In this document: positions 1 through 13,500 of the stretch, piece by piece | How positions within the stretch are numbered: the first letter of the stretch is position 1 | How the letters are laid out: each line of letters opens with the position of its first letter | Source of the DNA: Oscheius onirici | Lineage: Eukaryota; Nematoda; Chromadorea; Rhabditida; Rhabditidae | NCBI GenBank assembly: GCA_932521025.1 | Contig: OW051471.1 | Location: 9,982,001-10,046,000 of the forward strand | Reading direction: 5' to 3' | Length of the DNA stretch: 64,000 nt | Made by a program: the position numbers and the translations under genes | Notes under the pieces: model-generated | What the model was told of the DNA's origin: nothing | The model's input: the letters and a program-made list of their open reading frames with translations, nothing else | The model's database searches: none

Positions 1-125
1 TCCGGATCGCTTGCTGAACGAGAGAGATGGCTCTCAGAATATATACCTCACAAGCGGAGAATGCCGAGACAATACGGGTGCGAACGAGACACTGCTGGGC
101 TTAACTGCTTAAACAAATTGAAGCT
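1..125 (+). repeat. Dispersed repeat, copy 1
   Basis: A segment starting near TCCGGATCGCTT and carrying the word GGGTGCGAAC about 80 nt later. The same two words at similar spacing recur at 448-575 and, reverse-complemented, at 16285-16440; the first word alone recurs near 5896-5960. Conservation between copies is patchy, so it is an old dispersed repeat of unknown class. No terminal inverted repeat or target duplication was seen. Confidence 0.45.
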
Positions 126-447
126 AATATGTATATTTTTCTTTCAAGACCTATTTTGCAAATTGTATCATCAATTTCATTGCGGCTTCCTCTATGACAC
201 AGGTGTGGGAACAACGACCAGAGAAATAATTAGTGTACCGCAATGATAACAAATACACTTTTGTTGTACATATACAAATAACGTTTTCTTCAAATAAAAA
301 GTATTCAAAAATAAAACGGGAAGCAGTCAAGTTGTGTACACATGGTCCAGGAGATCTTACAGGAGTATCACAGAGAGAATGTCCTGTAGGTTATACGCAA
401 TGCGGGAGTATTTAAACCTCCCGTTCATAGGGTTTTCACACCCATAC

Positions 448-575
448 ATCTCTTTTGATCGCGTGTTCCGGACCGCTTCCGATCGAGAGAAATAGCTGCC
501 AGCTTATACCCTGCTCGTTGCGGATAGCTAAACAATATGGGTGCGAACGCAGCACTGCGAGGGCATAACTGCATA
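448..575 (+). repeat. Dispersed repeat, copy 2
   Basis: Shares CCGGACCGCTTCC and, about 75 nt later, ATGGGTGCGAAC with the copies at 1-125 and 16285-16440. The leading ATCTCTTTTG..CCGGACCGCTTCC part also matches 5896-5930. It lies just downstream of the last traceable exon of the minus-strand gene at 593-1012 and may have interrupted it. Confidence 0.5.
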
Positions 576-592
576 GTCAACAATGAACTGAC

Positions 593-1012
593 CTTCCAAA
601 GCAATCGTAATCCTTGTCCGTAGATATTATTTTTCCATGTTTCAGCTTACTAAGATATTTGAACTTGGTATTACACGTATCATCTTCTCCCGCTCTTGGA
701 TCGAAATACTGTCAATTTATTGTTGTGACATATTCTGAAGTCTTACGTATATGACGTCCTTGTCCCAGGAGTCGTATTTGGGAAGAGCACATTGAAACTG
801 TTCAGTCACTAGAACAAAACTTTTATATAACAGAAAACCATGAACTTACAATCTGTCTGATTGTTGCCTATCCTTCTAACACTTTTTGGATGTTGAGTGG
901 TGGTGTTAAAGTACAACGTCATTGAAGTACTGACGTCTTCATTGAAAATGAGCATAAATACGGCCATGAACACACATGCGCACATTGTGAAGACTGCTGC
1001 ATTGAAAACCAT
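593..1012 (-). CDS. 5' part of a type II membrane protein, possibly DUF229 family
   Basis: Three minus-strand exons join in frame. Exon 1 is 1012-850: its ATG directly follows a CTTCCAG acceptor, it encodes a hydrophobic segment at about residues 2-22 and it ends at GTAAGT. A 41-nt intron leads to exon 2 (808-747), and a 38-nt intron to exon 3 (708-593), which ends at GTCAGT. The product has a short cytoplasmic N-terminus, one signal anchor, then a lumenal part with spaced cysteines in CALPKYDSWD and DDTCNTK and a later DYDCFGR. This cysteine and Asp pattern recalls the N-terminal region of nematode DUF229 (sulfatase-like) proteins, but that is recollection without a search. I could not follow the gene below 593, where a dispersed repeat begins, so it is partial here and may be truncated. 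Confidence 0.45.
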
Positions 1013-4000
1013 CTGGAAGCTTACAACTGACAAGGGAACTGGTCAAGAAAATGAGCAGATTTTTATCTGTCCTGTTGTTTTGAAAACGTCAACCATGCTT
1101 ATCACCTTGGAAGCTAGACAGCGTGACCGGGACTGTGTGGGCCGTCTGCGTAAGATGGTCCTGATTATTGGACTATTTGCTCTCAATGTGCTCAAGAAAC
1201 TGCAAAAGATTCTTAAAAGTGAAAGACTGACCCAACTTAATAAATGTGAGCCAGTGTTTTCAAATGATTTCTCCAATAAGTTCAATAGAAGTTAGAAGGA
1301 ATAATATGCGAAACAAACTATACGACTCAGTTGGATGCCTACCGGCCACATAGGGAATTCTCGGTCGATTAAAAATCTCCAATGGTTCGTGGTTGAGGCG
1401 ACCACGGTTTATGGTACGGGAAAGTGGGATTCCGAGACAGTGACTACGACAATCTCTAAAGTGTAAAAAAACAACACTGTGATAAAATCTTTGGCTACAC
1501 GTTGGCGGGAAGAAACAAGAAAATGGAAATTGCCTATTTGAAAAACACAACGGTGACCTGCCTGCTGAGTGGCATGAATCTAAACAACCCTTGTTGTTGC
1601 CTCCCTCCGTGAGGCGAAAGACAATTGCCGCCAATTTTTTCGCTTGATCTGAAAGAGCGAAAACCACCAAGGATTGCTGCCGGCTTAAAATTATCTGGCT
1701 TTGTCCTTAGCCTCTCGTGTGAATTTATGTGTCCTTGGCTGTCCCACTGTGCCGGCTAATTGTTTCTAAAGCAAAAACAACTGTCACCATTTTGCTGTCT
1801 CTCGTACTTGCGACTTTTGTTTAGAGGCCACAGAGTGAGGAGAAAATTGAGGGAATGAAGAAACCGAGGTTGTTTTGAAAAGCTAATGTTGGTGACAACG
1901 ATAAAATTGGGAAAAATAGAAAAGAACAAAGGAGTGAGGTTGTCCGTTTCAAATCGATCTGATAGCCTCGCTTGAAAGCCGCGAAAGATATTGATTAATT
2001 GTCCTCAATGACCACCCGGCTAATCTGCTCGTGGAGCGGATGGACCGACAGTTGAGATTACTAAGTCGAAAAGTCAGCAGAAGACTCGGAGAAGGAAGAG
2101 GGAGAAGACCTTGGCGAGCACTGAGACCTACAGGACGACCAAAAGCACGATGAAATGGCTGTTTTACAAGCGAAATGGGACAGCATTGGATGAGATTGGC
2201 ACGAGCCCAATAGACCACCCGACACCTTTTGCTTCGCAATCCTCAAATAAGGAAATGGGAGCATCATTAAAACATACAGTGAAAATGAACACAGTTATGC
2301 GAAAAAAATGAAATGACAGCAGTAGTGAAATTTGCCTTTTCTGATATCGCATGTTAGTTTAGGTGGTCATGTAAAACATGAACTGGAAAGATGTGCAAAC
2401 AAGCCGAATCACGTCGAATATATCTTTGTTAAAGGAGCTGTGCCCACGCTTTGAAGCCAGTGTTTAAGGGAACTTCAGAAACCAGCTCCATTGGCGATTT
2501 CTGATTTGCTCGACTGTTCAAAAGATCAGCTTGATTAGCATAGCAAATACAGACAGTAGTATGTTTCGCACGACCGAGGTAAAAAATAACTGTGCAGAGC
2601 TGCTTCTCATTACCTTGCGATGGAGAAAACGGTTTTAATTTTGTTGTGCTGCACTGGAAAAACGGAAGCAAACAATAATCGGTTCTGTGTGATGTTTTGA
2701 CAATTTTTTTTATCCGGCGAATAACCGGGGCTGTTGTTTGAACTGGACTACCATGACATATTTAGCTGCGGATGTAGAAACAGTGTTAACTTGGCCCTAT
2801 CTTTTCTCTCTGAATTTCAGAAATTTAAAGTTCTAAGATCATAAAAGTTTTACTCTTCCACTATCACATGTCAGTCAACCGATCTTCAAAGAACTGATTG
2901 CATGTCGTTTGCTAAAAACAGCATTTGATCAGCGATGATCTGCGTCATTACACAGTGCAGATAGGTTATTTACGACAGCCGTACAGGTCCAGATGTTCCT
3001 TTCGAGACGGCATCTTCCAAGAAGAAGAGAAAACTGATTGCTCGTGATTGCAGTTCAAAGAGATCACCAAAGCAGACGCAGGTGAAACTGCAAGAAAAAG
3101 GATAGTCTGTGGGGCTGTTAAATCAGATCTTAGAAGAAAACTTCTCCCTGAACCTGAAGAATTGGCAGAGTAAGGGTCAAAAATCGCTTCCAACAATGGT
3201 GATCTTACCGCAGGCCCATACTTTTTGTTCGCATGCAAAAAAAAGTGAAAATTCTAGATGGGTTGTATCCAGTTTCTTCATTTTTCTAGATTACTCCTTT
3301 AGTTGTTACAACCCATATCATACCGGAACAGTTCCATCGTTGATCATTTCTGAACCACGGTTTTTCCTTACTTCCTTCAAATGAACTGTGCTTATGAAAC
3401 ATGAATCCAGCGCCAAGGACACGAAATAAACACTGAACGAACAACATCCCGAAAACTGATTAGCGCCTTATCTTTTCAAGCTTCTTTTACAAAAGAAAGT
3501 ACGAAAACCGTAAAAATCTGATGACCAATTTGTGTGATGCCGTTAAACAATAAAAGAAAAAGGAACAATAGCCTTGGTCAGCACAAATCACAGAAGACAA
3601 TGGCTTCGGTTTAAAGAAGACAGGTCACTCTTTTTCATTGACAACCAGATGATACAGTCTGCCTTCTCCGGTAATATCTTTCATCGTTCTCCGAGGTGGC
3701 TGCTGGTGTCTATATATCAGTGTCTGTTAGACCCGGGTTGTGATCGGTTGTGGGCGCTCAGTATCATTCTCCCCACCACCACAGAAAGTCCGGCCTTCAA
3801 TCATCCATCTTGGACGCACTTTTACCCCGACTACCCTTTTAGTTTTCTGGCCAACCGGGTTTTAGTCTCACGAGGCCTTCAATGACAAGTGATCTTTTCG
3901 TCTTAGGACGACAGTTCCTTCTTTGGTACAGTAGTTACGGTATTGGGTGACAAATATTCTCATCATATGCTTCCGAATAAATCACGTGACTTTTAAAGGC

Positions 4001-5023
4001 GTTTCCTTGAGATTGGTGACGCTAGCTAGAGTAAAGCTAGAAACTTTAAAAATAGTACAGTTTCGAGTCTTCATCATTTGTTGCTATTATTTTGACTATT
4101 TTATGATGCGCTCATTTTTATTTCTCGTTTTATTTCCTTCGACCTTTCATGTTCTCTTTCTAGTGTTGCAGAAAAAAGAGTAGGAAGCTGGCAATCTAAC
4201 GTTCCATTTGTTTGATCTAGCCATATATTGCTTCCGCCCACTTCTTCTTTTCGTCGACGTGTTTTTGAAATGACGCCGCAAAGAAGTAGTCTTAAAGATT
4301 TTGGTTACACGTTTCCTGAGAACAATGTGCGTACCAAATATCAAGTTTTTAAAGAGTAACTGTCCAGTAGATCAAGTTGGACCACTAGATCAATGTGAAA
4401 GACGATGATATCGTGTTCCCTTATTAGCTGTTATGATGATGTTTGCAGGTCATATGCCTATCAAAACAGAAGGGACAGAATAATATCAGACTGTCTCAAG
4501 GCTAATCTCTCGATTTCACAGAAACAGCATTATATTATGAGTCATTCTGATTTGTCTCTGAACCTTTTAAAAATAGGTTTTTGTTTTTAGACGCGTGAAC
4601 GATGTTGGGACACTTTTGTATGTAAATCCACACCTATAAAACTCATTGATCCTTGGTGCTTACACAGAGTCCTCTTTTTATTCTAGACCCGTTTGAATGT
4701 TCCGGTTAGGCCCATTTTCTACCTTTCAGTCTTACTGTACTTCGAAACGGGAAAGCCCACATGAGAACAAAAAACTTCCAGACGTTGTCATTGTTTGTCG
4801 AATTCTGACGGCGCAGAACCCAATTTTACAGTTTGACCTGTAAACCGAACGGCAAATTGTCACTTTAAGATCGAAGCCTTATCCTTTTCTCAATAACAAT
4901 CGGTCATGTGGTCACTTTACAATCTCTCCGCTTTTTCTTAGATTATCATTTATAAGTTGTCTATCAGTCATTTGGTCTTCACGCTCTTTCGTTGAAACTC
5001 TTTAGACCTTCTTCTTTTTAGAA
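1013..5023. other. Intergenic, no gene supported
   Basis: About 4 kb between the minus-strand gene at 593-1012 and the transporter at 5024. Open frames exist (for example 3574-3885 on + and 2966-3238 on -), but they start at non-ATG codons, lack flanking splice signals that extend them, and show no recognisable domain. The interval probably holds promoters of both flanking genes. Confidence 0.4.
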
Positions 5024-8000
5024 ATGGTGGCGAGGAGCCTGAAAAAGACGGGAGAGGCCATTTCGGACAGTATTCGAAAAAAGTTGTCAACGAAGAAGTG
5101 GGAAAACAAGGAGCAGCTGCAGTCTATAACAGAAACAGTAAGTATACAGCTTCTTATCAACATTTACATTTTACAGGACAAGTTCTTCTTGAAGAAAGTC
5201 CGATGGCAAATCGCCATCCTGGCACATGTAGGCTTTGCAATTTCGTTTGGGATCCGTGCCAACTTCGGAGTCTCGAAGACAAGAATGACGAGCAATTTCA
5301 CAGATGCTTTTGGAGCAATTCATGTAAGTATAAAGTTATCACTGGTTAGAAAAGTCGTACCTGAGATGCGCTCAACTTGCACCAGCGTTATCTGATATCT
5401 GCGGATCAGCCCATCATGCATTCTTAACCAATCATCTTTGGTACGCGAGACATATGCAATATGTGATCTCCGAGTTACGGGACCCGAGTCGGTTCAGAAC
5501 AACGTAGTGTTACAGTATAAGCCTCCCCCCCCCCCACTTTTTTGGACCATCTACCAAGGGGTTGTTTTACACGGAGAAATCGTTAAACACACTAAGCTCA
5601 ATAATGGATTGGAAATGGTGAAAACGCAAAACGTTGAAGTTTGGGGATTTCGCGCCAATATATTTGAACCAACGGTGCTGCCTACCGAACTATGATCAAA
5701 CCTTTTTTGACGTTCTGTCTTTGCTGTTCGAAAAGTTCAAAAAGCAAAAAAAAATGCGAATGACTATCGTCAAAAATAAAAAGGAAGCAATCTATTTCGT
5801 TTCCACCTTACCAGTTACAATATGCCACATATTGGATAACGTTTCATGCGACGAACTTCCAGCGAGCGATTACAAGTTCCATTTCGGTACGATTACGTAA
5901 TCTCTTTTGGACCGCATGGTCCGGACCGCTTCCTGCTTGTTCTTGTTCATGCGTCTGTTATATAAGCACTGAGGGACGGTCCCGAGGTGGTAAGGGGGCG
6001 AGCGCCCAATTTTGATGCTGACATAGCAAGATTTTTGGCTTTTCAAGGCTTTTTTACTTGTGTTTTTTTTCTTTACTTCTGATCCCTTCCCTACTCAACC
6101 GATCTCTTCTGATCCTTTCCCTACTCAACCGATCTCTTCTGATCCCTTCTGATCCCTTCCCTAGTCAAGCGGTGCCTTCTCAAGCTGAATCAACTACAAG
6201 TTGAGCGAACATTAACTCCAAGTTCAAAAGTTACCAACTAATCTCGACAAAACTTTACCAAACTCGTTTTGACTTGTTCGAGGTTACGGACAAACAAACA
6301 AACATAAACAAACAAACAGACAAACAGAATCACAGACACCATAGAACTTTAATAGTTTAGATAAATTTTTAGGAGCAAAAATTCTTCTGGACACCAACAG
6401 AACTCGGAATGATGGAGAGTTCATTTTTCTACGGTTACGCGGCGTCTCAAATTCCTGCAGGAGTTCTTGCAGCTAAATTTTCTCCTAACAGGTACGAATA
6501 AACTCTGCAGCATCAAAAAGTGTTTCAAGATTGTTCTGTCTCGGAGTTTTTCTTGCCAGTATTCTCAATATCATCATCGGCTACGGGTTCTACTACCATC
6601 CTCTTTCCGACTATGCAGTCATGGTTCTTCAAGTTTTACAGGGAATTGCTCTGGTATTTTGGGTAGTCTCCTTAATTCAAGACCATTTTAGGGAGTTATT
6701 TATCCAGCTATGCACGGTGTTTGGCGACTTTGGGCTCCTCCAATGGAAAGGTCAAAGCTGGCCACAACGACCTTCACTGGAGGATATGTTGGTGTCATGT
6801 TAGGATTATCAATTTCTGCTTCTCTTGTCAGTTATCTGCACTGGTCAGCTCCGTTCTTCGCATTCGGTATGTCTCATTCATATTCTCATTACATACAAAT
6901 GTCAGGAGTTGCTGGTATCCTCTGGTCAGCTGTTTGGTTCATACTTACTTCAAAAAGCCCTGCCGACCATCCCTACATTTCACAGGAAGAGAAGACGTAC
7001 ATTTTGGAGAAAGTTGGAACTGTCGTTCAACAAAACATGACGGTAAGTTTCGATTTTTTTCGCGGTTCGAACGAACGGAAAAGTGTGATCTTGATGAACC
7101 TAGGTTTATCAGCACGCTGGAAATGTTTGCCCGCTTGAGTATCATCAAGGTTTGGAAGTATCATAAATCACTGACGGTTCCTGATTACGATTAGTCTCTA
7201 CGACCTTTACAGAGCAGGTTATCAGGAATGAACTCATAAACCTACAAGAAAATTTGATTTCAGTTGACTACAGTGCCATGGAAGGCAATCCTTCTCTCGC
7301 TTCCAATGTGGGCCATCTCCATTGCCAATTTCTGTCGTTCTTGGACATTCTTCTTGCTCCTGAACAATCAACTCAGTTATATGAAAGACGTTCTCCACAT
7401 GGACATTCGCAACTCTGGTCTCGTTTCAATGCTCCCTCACTTCATCATGGCTTCTTGCGTCTTGATCTCTGGACAACTTGCCGACTACCTGAGAAGTAGT
7501 GGAAAAATGGATACTCAAAATGTTAGAAAACTGTTCAATACACTTGGTTTTGGACTCGAAGCTTTCTTCCTCTGCTTGCTGGCTTTCATCACAAACCCAA
7601 CTTTGGCCATTTTCTGCCTCGTGATAGCTGCTGGAGGATCTGGAACTAGTTTGGCTGGTACGTTTAACCTATTGGGTAAAATAGATCGTGTTTTTAGGAT
7701 TCAACGTCAATCACTTCGACATTGCTCCTCGCTACGCACCTATTTTGATGGGTATCAGTAACGGATTCGGCGCCCTGGCCGGTCTGGCGGGGTATTTGAC
7801 GCAAAACTTGACTGTTGATGTGAATTTTCAATCCACAGAAAATAAAATTGTTTTCAGAACCCCGCAGGCTGGAAATGGTGCTTCCTGATTGCTGTCGGAG
7901 TCGACATCTTTGGAATCGCTTTCTATCTGATCTTTGGAAAGGGAGTGATTCAAGAATGGGCTCGTGAACCCGAACCTGAAGCCACTTTGGGAGAATTTGT

Positions 8001-8273
8001 CAGGAAAATTTCGACGATGGTCCGAAAGATGAGCTCTAGAAATGGATCTTTCGTTAACAAAAAGACGCTGGCAACAGCTGATGGTCCGGATTACGCCAGG
8101 TAAAACTCTGATCTGAGATCATAAAACTATCACTTTTCAGAATGCAAGGCGACAAGAAGCCCCAGACCCCGGTTCCTCTTCCGACCATCTCTCAAGTTGC
8201 GGAAACATCGTTTTCTTCTTCTGAGGAGGACCTTAGGACTAATTCTTCTGCGTCTAGCGGACCAGACGTCTAA
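5024..8273 (+). CDS. Vesicular glutamate transporter-type SLC17 transporter
   Basis: Ten exons (5024-5137, 5177-5323, 6373-6491, 6530-6653, 6692-6866, 6906-7042, 7264-7657, 7698-7819, 7858-8099, 8141-8273) join in frame to 568 aa. The protein follows the VGLUT plan: a short cytoplasmic N-terminus, a first membrane helix with SFGIRANFG, an acidic-Asn loop, [13 protein letters not shown], the signature [19 protein letters not shown], then [17 protein letters not shown], and [19 protein letters not shown] in the last third. These match nematode EAT-4 and VGLU proteins. Family members load glutamate or related anions into synaptic vesicles using the membrane potential. The serine-rich cytosolic tail differs from what I recall of EAT-4, so a VGLU-2/3-like paralogue is as likely. 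AATAAATAA near 8429 may serve as polyadenylation signal. The 1,049-nt second intron carries repeats. Confidence 0.9.
5896..5960 (+). repeat. Dispersed repeat, partial copy 3
   Basis: Within the second transporter intron. It repeats the segment ATCTCTTTTG..GGTCCGGACCGCTTCC seen at 448-480, but the later GGGTGCGAAC word is missing. Probably a 5' fragment of the same element. Confidence 0.4.
6072..6172 (+). repeat. Pyrimidine-rich tandem repeat
   Basis: Tandem units built from TGATCCCTTCCCTACTCAA and CCGATCTCTTC repeat about three times in the long intron of the transporter. A CAAACAAA-type simple repeat follows at about 6290-6325, and a C tract lies near 5523-5535. Confidence 0.7.
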
Positions 8274-10574
8274 ATCTGCCCTTTAGTCGTTGTACATTAT
8301 GTGTCCCTTTACTCACCTCATTTACCCCCAACTATGATCTGCTGTTGACAAACCCTACTCTGGGTTGTACCCTCTTTTTTGCTGTTTGGTCTCGTTTCGA
8401 GATAATACGAGGTATTTTTGTAGGAGCCTAATAAATAAACTGCTGTGTGATTGTGAGGTAAAAATAGCCTCTACCTTTATCAAATCCCATTCTCATGTTG
8501 ACGTGTTGGTTGTTGACGACTTCCGAATACAGTTTCTAGAAAATTCTATAAGCTTTTTTCCTAATAATCTCTGGGGTAGCTTTGAACCTTGGGGCCCCAA
8601 ATTTATTTTTCTCGACGAAATAGACTGTAAATACTCGGAAAAGAACGTCTCCAAAGTTTTTAACCTTGTCAGAGGAAAAAGCACTATGTTGGAAATGTTC
8701 AGAATACCTGAGATTCAATTTTGGACATGATATTCAGATTGTATTCGGAAAAAGGGAGAATAGTTGAAAGTTTTTCTACTCAACATGAATATAACACAGG
8801 AAATCAGAAAAATTTGAAACTAGCAAAGGAATTTACACCTGCTCACGGGCCACACCGTGTCGGAAGTGCAGCTGGAGGTCGCGTCGCTCGCACACACTCA
8901 CAACTGGTGCCATGTGCGGGTTCAGTCTAACAGCTGTTCAACTGGGAGGCGACTTCCACTCCGCTACGGATGTTGTGACCTCGCGTGTGTGGAGGCTTGG
9001 GAGAAAGAGAGCGCGTCCCTCCCGTTTATGCCCAGCTATTGATTTCCCGTCCCTCCTAGGTTGTTGTGTGTATGCTCAGCCCGAACAATTATGTACCGCA
9101 ACTGAAGGCTTCCCGCACTTTCCGCGCCACAAACAGATGTTCTTCATTTTAGCTGATCTTTTCTTTTCCAGAAAATTACTTTTTAGCTGTTCCATGTTCT
9201 CTTCTCCCCGAGAATAATTCTATGGCTATATTGCTGTTCCGATAATTGCCACCAAGTAGTAGGGTTTCGCAATTGGCATAATCTCTATTTGGCCTGCATA
9301 TTGATTCCAGTCTTATCTATAGTTTGAGAGCAGATGTTTCGATGAGTAGGAAGAAGAGATGAATTTTTCGGCTTTTCAATTCTTCTGCCATGTCCTTTTC
9401 AATTTTTCTGCCAGTCCTATTAACAACCCTTTCTGAAAAAAAAAACTCCATAAAGCGGCGTAGCGTATATTTTTCTTTTGATTGCATTGTTAGAAAGTGA
9501 GAATTTGAGATGGTTGTGTCACTCAAACTGACATGTTTCTCGAGTTTTGCTACTCATGAAAGTCTATTTCCTGAACGTCAACGCTTATTTTTATCGCTCC
9601 ATACGCGTTCTCCTGATAAGTGAGCCTATTTCCCTCGGAAGTAATCAGTAAGAGGTGCAACTACAACACAACTTGCAAGTAATTTGTAGTCGCATTCATA
9701 GTCTGATTTTTCGTCCCCTTTCTCTCTCATGGATGGGTTGATTCTTGAAATTACTATAGTATATGTGAAAATTAGCCGTTTGCTACCTGCACTCACAAAA
9801 AGAGTAGTACGTGGAAGCCGTGAGTCAGTCCGGGCAACCGTTGTTATGGAATGAGTCATGTGGCCTGTCCTTTTCCATAGTGGTCTTCTTCTTGTTTCAG
9901 TTTAAAATTCATCGTTGTTGCTCACTAGGAGATGTCCATTACTTTGTTCTAAACTAAACAAGTTTGCTTTTCAGTCAGTTGTGGTATCGATATAACTCTT
10001 CCGTCTTTATCAAAGAGTAAGCAATACTGACAACCTTTACTTCCGTTTTTAATCATGACAGAGAGTACAAGTACTGAGTACTTTGTACTCAGACACCGAA
10101 AAAACGTAACAACATCAGACTCCCCTTTCCCCGAATAGCCCGTTTCTCGCGAGCCACATTAGTACTTTTCCAGCCGATTAACTCAGAGATCTTGCAGTCT
10201 TTTGTTGACCTGAATTTTCCAGCTTCGAAAAAACTACTTGAGTTGTCTGTCACACTTAATGTGTGCTTAATCAACACTGCTATTGACATTTCTTTGTTCA
10301 TGCCGAAACTCTTACAGTTCTCTTGACTTTTCATAATTTCTGTAAAACGTAAAATGTTCCAGGCCCTTCATTCCGTTGCCATAGTTCATCCGCCTACGCC
10401 TGTTCCCGGTCTCATAATTCATCAGACACACGAACATGTGTATTAGTGGCTTCGCTCCAAGCCGACCATAATAGGTGAGTTCCAGCTGCGATTCAGCTTT
10501 TTCGAGCCTTTTCATTGACGCAGTTCTCATAATTGTTTCGCAGAAAGGCGCTCGATTAACTCATTTTACAGAGC
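8274..10574. other. Intergenic, no gene supported
   Basis: Contains the 3' UTR of the transporter and the promoter region of the kinesin gene. The longest open frame (8365-8730) begins at TTG and has no splice context or domain. A somewhat GC-richer patch lies at about 8840-9060. Nothing else stands out. Confidence 0.4.
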
Positions 10575-13500
10575 ATGGTGACGACGGAATCGCGTCCAAG
10601 GACGACAGCCGGCGCTGGCAGATCAGAGGCTGTAAGGGTGATAGTTCGCTGTAGACCGCTTAGCAACACTGAGATTTCTCAGGGACATCAGAGGTTTTTT
10701 TTGTTTCTTTTTCTGATAATGGTTCTTTTAGTATAACTTCGTGTTATCCGGAGCGAGGCGTCATCGAGCTGAAAAATCCTTCACAGCCGAACGAGCCTTC
10801 AAAGGATTTCACTTTCGATGCTGTATATAATGAAAGGTGGGGATTTTGAGTAGTAATTTGGATGTTTTTATAAAAAAATATGAAGATTAACCTCTGTATT
10901 CCAGCTCCAAACAAACCGATCTCTACGTCGAGACATTTCGCGACTTGGTCGAATCAGTACTCAACGGGTTCAATGGTACAATTTTCGCATACGGGCAGAC
11001 AGGAACGGGTAAAACCTACACGATGGAAGGTATTTTGATAAAAATTATTGTTTTTATTCGAAAATTTAGGAGTTCCATCGGACAGAGGTGTCATTTTCAA
11101 CTGTTTTCAACACATTTTCGACCATATCGCCAAGTCCAAAAACCAACAGTATCTCGTCAGAGCCAGTTATATGGAGATCTACAAAGAGGAAATCAGGGAT
11201 CTTCTGAGCAAAGACCCGAATTTTCGACTGGATTTGAAAGAGCGACCAGACGTAAGTTTTTAGCAATTTTTTTTTGGACCCGTATCATCTTGGAAACATT
11301 GCAATCAGGCTTTTTAGGCGGGCGTCTATGTCAAAGATCTCTCCTCCTTCCTAACTAAATCCGTGGAAGAAATACACGGCGTCATGACTGTAGGAAATGC
11401 CAATCGTTCAGTGGGGTGAGTATTATTCAGTTATTTTGTAACAAAACATGAACCTCAGGAGGACAAACATGAATGAGCACTCTAGTCGTTCTCATGCCAT
11501 TTTTACGATAACTGTAGAGTGCAGTGATCTCGATGCTGAAGGAGAATGTCATATTCGAGTGGGAAAACTGAACTTGGTGGATTTGGCAGGATCTGAGAGG
11601 CAAGCGAAGACGGGAGCCACCGGAGAACGGTTCAAGGAAGCCACCAAGATCAATCTGTCTCTCTCAGCACTGGGAAATGTCATCTCGGCTCTAGTTGACG
11701 GAAAAAGTACACATGTTCCGTACAGAGACAGTAAGCTGACCAGATTGTTACAAGGTAGGCTACAGTTCAGTTTTCTTACGCTTTCATAGATTCTCTGGGT
11801 GGAAACTCCAAAACTGTGATGGTCGCTTGTGTTGGTCCAGCCAGCTACAATTACGAAGAAACTCTGGGGACGCTCAGATATGCCAACAGAGCGAAGAACA
11901 TCAAGAACAAACCGAGAATTAATGAAGACCCGAAAGATGCTCTTTTGCGAGAGTTTCAGGAAGAGATCATTCGTTTGAGGACCATGCTGCAGCAGAGGAA
12001 GGGGAAGAAAGAAGGTAGGTTTACAAAAACTTGAACTTTACATATAATTTTCAGACCAGCCTGACTATTATCGTCAACAACGCCGTTCAATTGAGGCTGA
12101 CAGACAGAAAGTTATGAGGGATGAGTCTCTCGTTACTGAAGAAAGAACTCGTCTGATGGGAAGTATAGAAGAAAGGCAACGACAGTTGGATGGAGAACGA
12201 AAGAATCAAGCTAGAGTTCTCAAGAAGATTCAAGACATGGAGAGCAAGCTGTTGGGAGGAGTGGACCTCGTTGATCAGACCAGACAGCAACAAATGGAAC
12301 TGGAAAGAAGAAGGATAGAATTGGCTGAGCAGAAGAAACGAGAGAGGGAGGTCCAACAACAGTTGGAAAAGCAGGAAGATGATGCAGCAGAGATTCATCA
12401 GACTTTCACGACTCTGCAGCAGGAAGTAGAGGTCAAGTCGAAGAAGTTGGCAAAGTTGAAGCTGAAGCTCAGAAAGGTGATCCTTTTTCTTCGCATCCCT
12501 TAAAATCATATTTTTCAGACCCTCATCGAACTCAACGACACTGCCATGATGCATTCCCAGGAACGACGAGAGCTTGAAAGAGACGTCTCCGAGATCAACA
12601 AGGAGCTGAAATTGAAGTGAGTTTCTCAAAATGTATGGCCTCACTTCAATGAAATCGGATACTTTGCACGTGTCCCTCTGCCAAGCTGTCATTTCGAAGC
12701 CGATCAATCTAGCTCTTGTACTCGTCCATATTGTGTGTGACCTCTGTCTAATGCAATATGTGGGGTCGTCAAGTATCATTATGTCGCGCGCACTCACTCT
12801 TGCGCATGGTTAGCGATTGTCTTCTATTGATTCAAAGCTTCACATATTCACAACTGCTAATCTTCCCCTTGGAACCCAACTTGCCGCGCAGCCTATTTAT
12901 TCAGTCCGTCACTTACATAAGGCTGTGCACGCGTTTGTTTTCACTCTCTTCAATTCATGGGCAACCGGCTCAGTTTAGGGACACAGCATGCATGTACAGC
13001 CAGCCCTTTTGTCAAAACGCAATTTGAACGCAAATTCGTTCAGTCATCCCGCAGGTTTCCGCATTGCGGGTGTCCTTGTGTCACCTCGTATCAAGATGGA
13101 TGCCCAGCCAAGGGAAAACGGAATGAACATATAGTAGTTGCCAATTGGCACGCATTACATTTTTGGTCTCCAACTCTCTCCTTTTTCCCATCTTTCTGTG
13201 TTTCTGTCTTTGTGCCTCTACCAAACCCGTCTTAAGTAACTTTCGTACTTCAATCGCCCACGTTCAATTCCTTATCTCTTGCCTCATTTGTGCATGTCTC
13301 TTGGAATCGACTAGGGTTTCACTGGCAGGCTGCCATTTCCCACCCAGTTGTTTGCCGCTCCTCTTTTTCTCTCATTCGCCGCCTCGGTCATTATTCAACC
13401 TTGTTGCAAACTCCTCACGTAGTGTAAAAACCCGCAAACTGCTCTTTTTCTCCGCTTGTCATTTTGTCATTCAATCTTTGCAGACTTCTCATCGTCGACA

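Noticed and set aside
897-1295. 132-codon open frame on +, including a hydrophobic stretch
   Set aside because: Starts at GTG and is the reverse strand of a better-supported spliced gene (exon 850-1012).
3574-3885. 103-codon open frame on +
   Set aside because: Starts at TTG, no splice or domain support; sequence looks like promoter DNA.
8365-8730. 121-codon open frame downstream of the transporter
   Set aside because: Non-ATG start, begins inside the likely 3' UTR, no domain.
12087-12797. 236-codon open frame on -
   Set aside because: Antisense shadow of the kinesin coiled-coil exon; Leu-rich only because the sense strand is Lys/Glu/Gln-rich.
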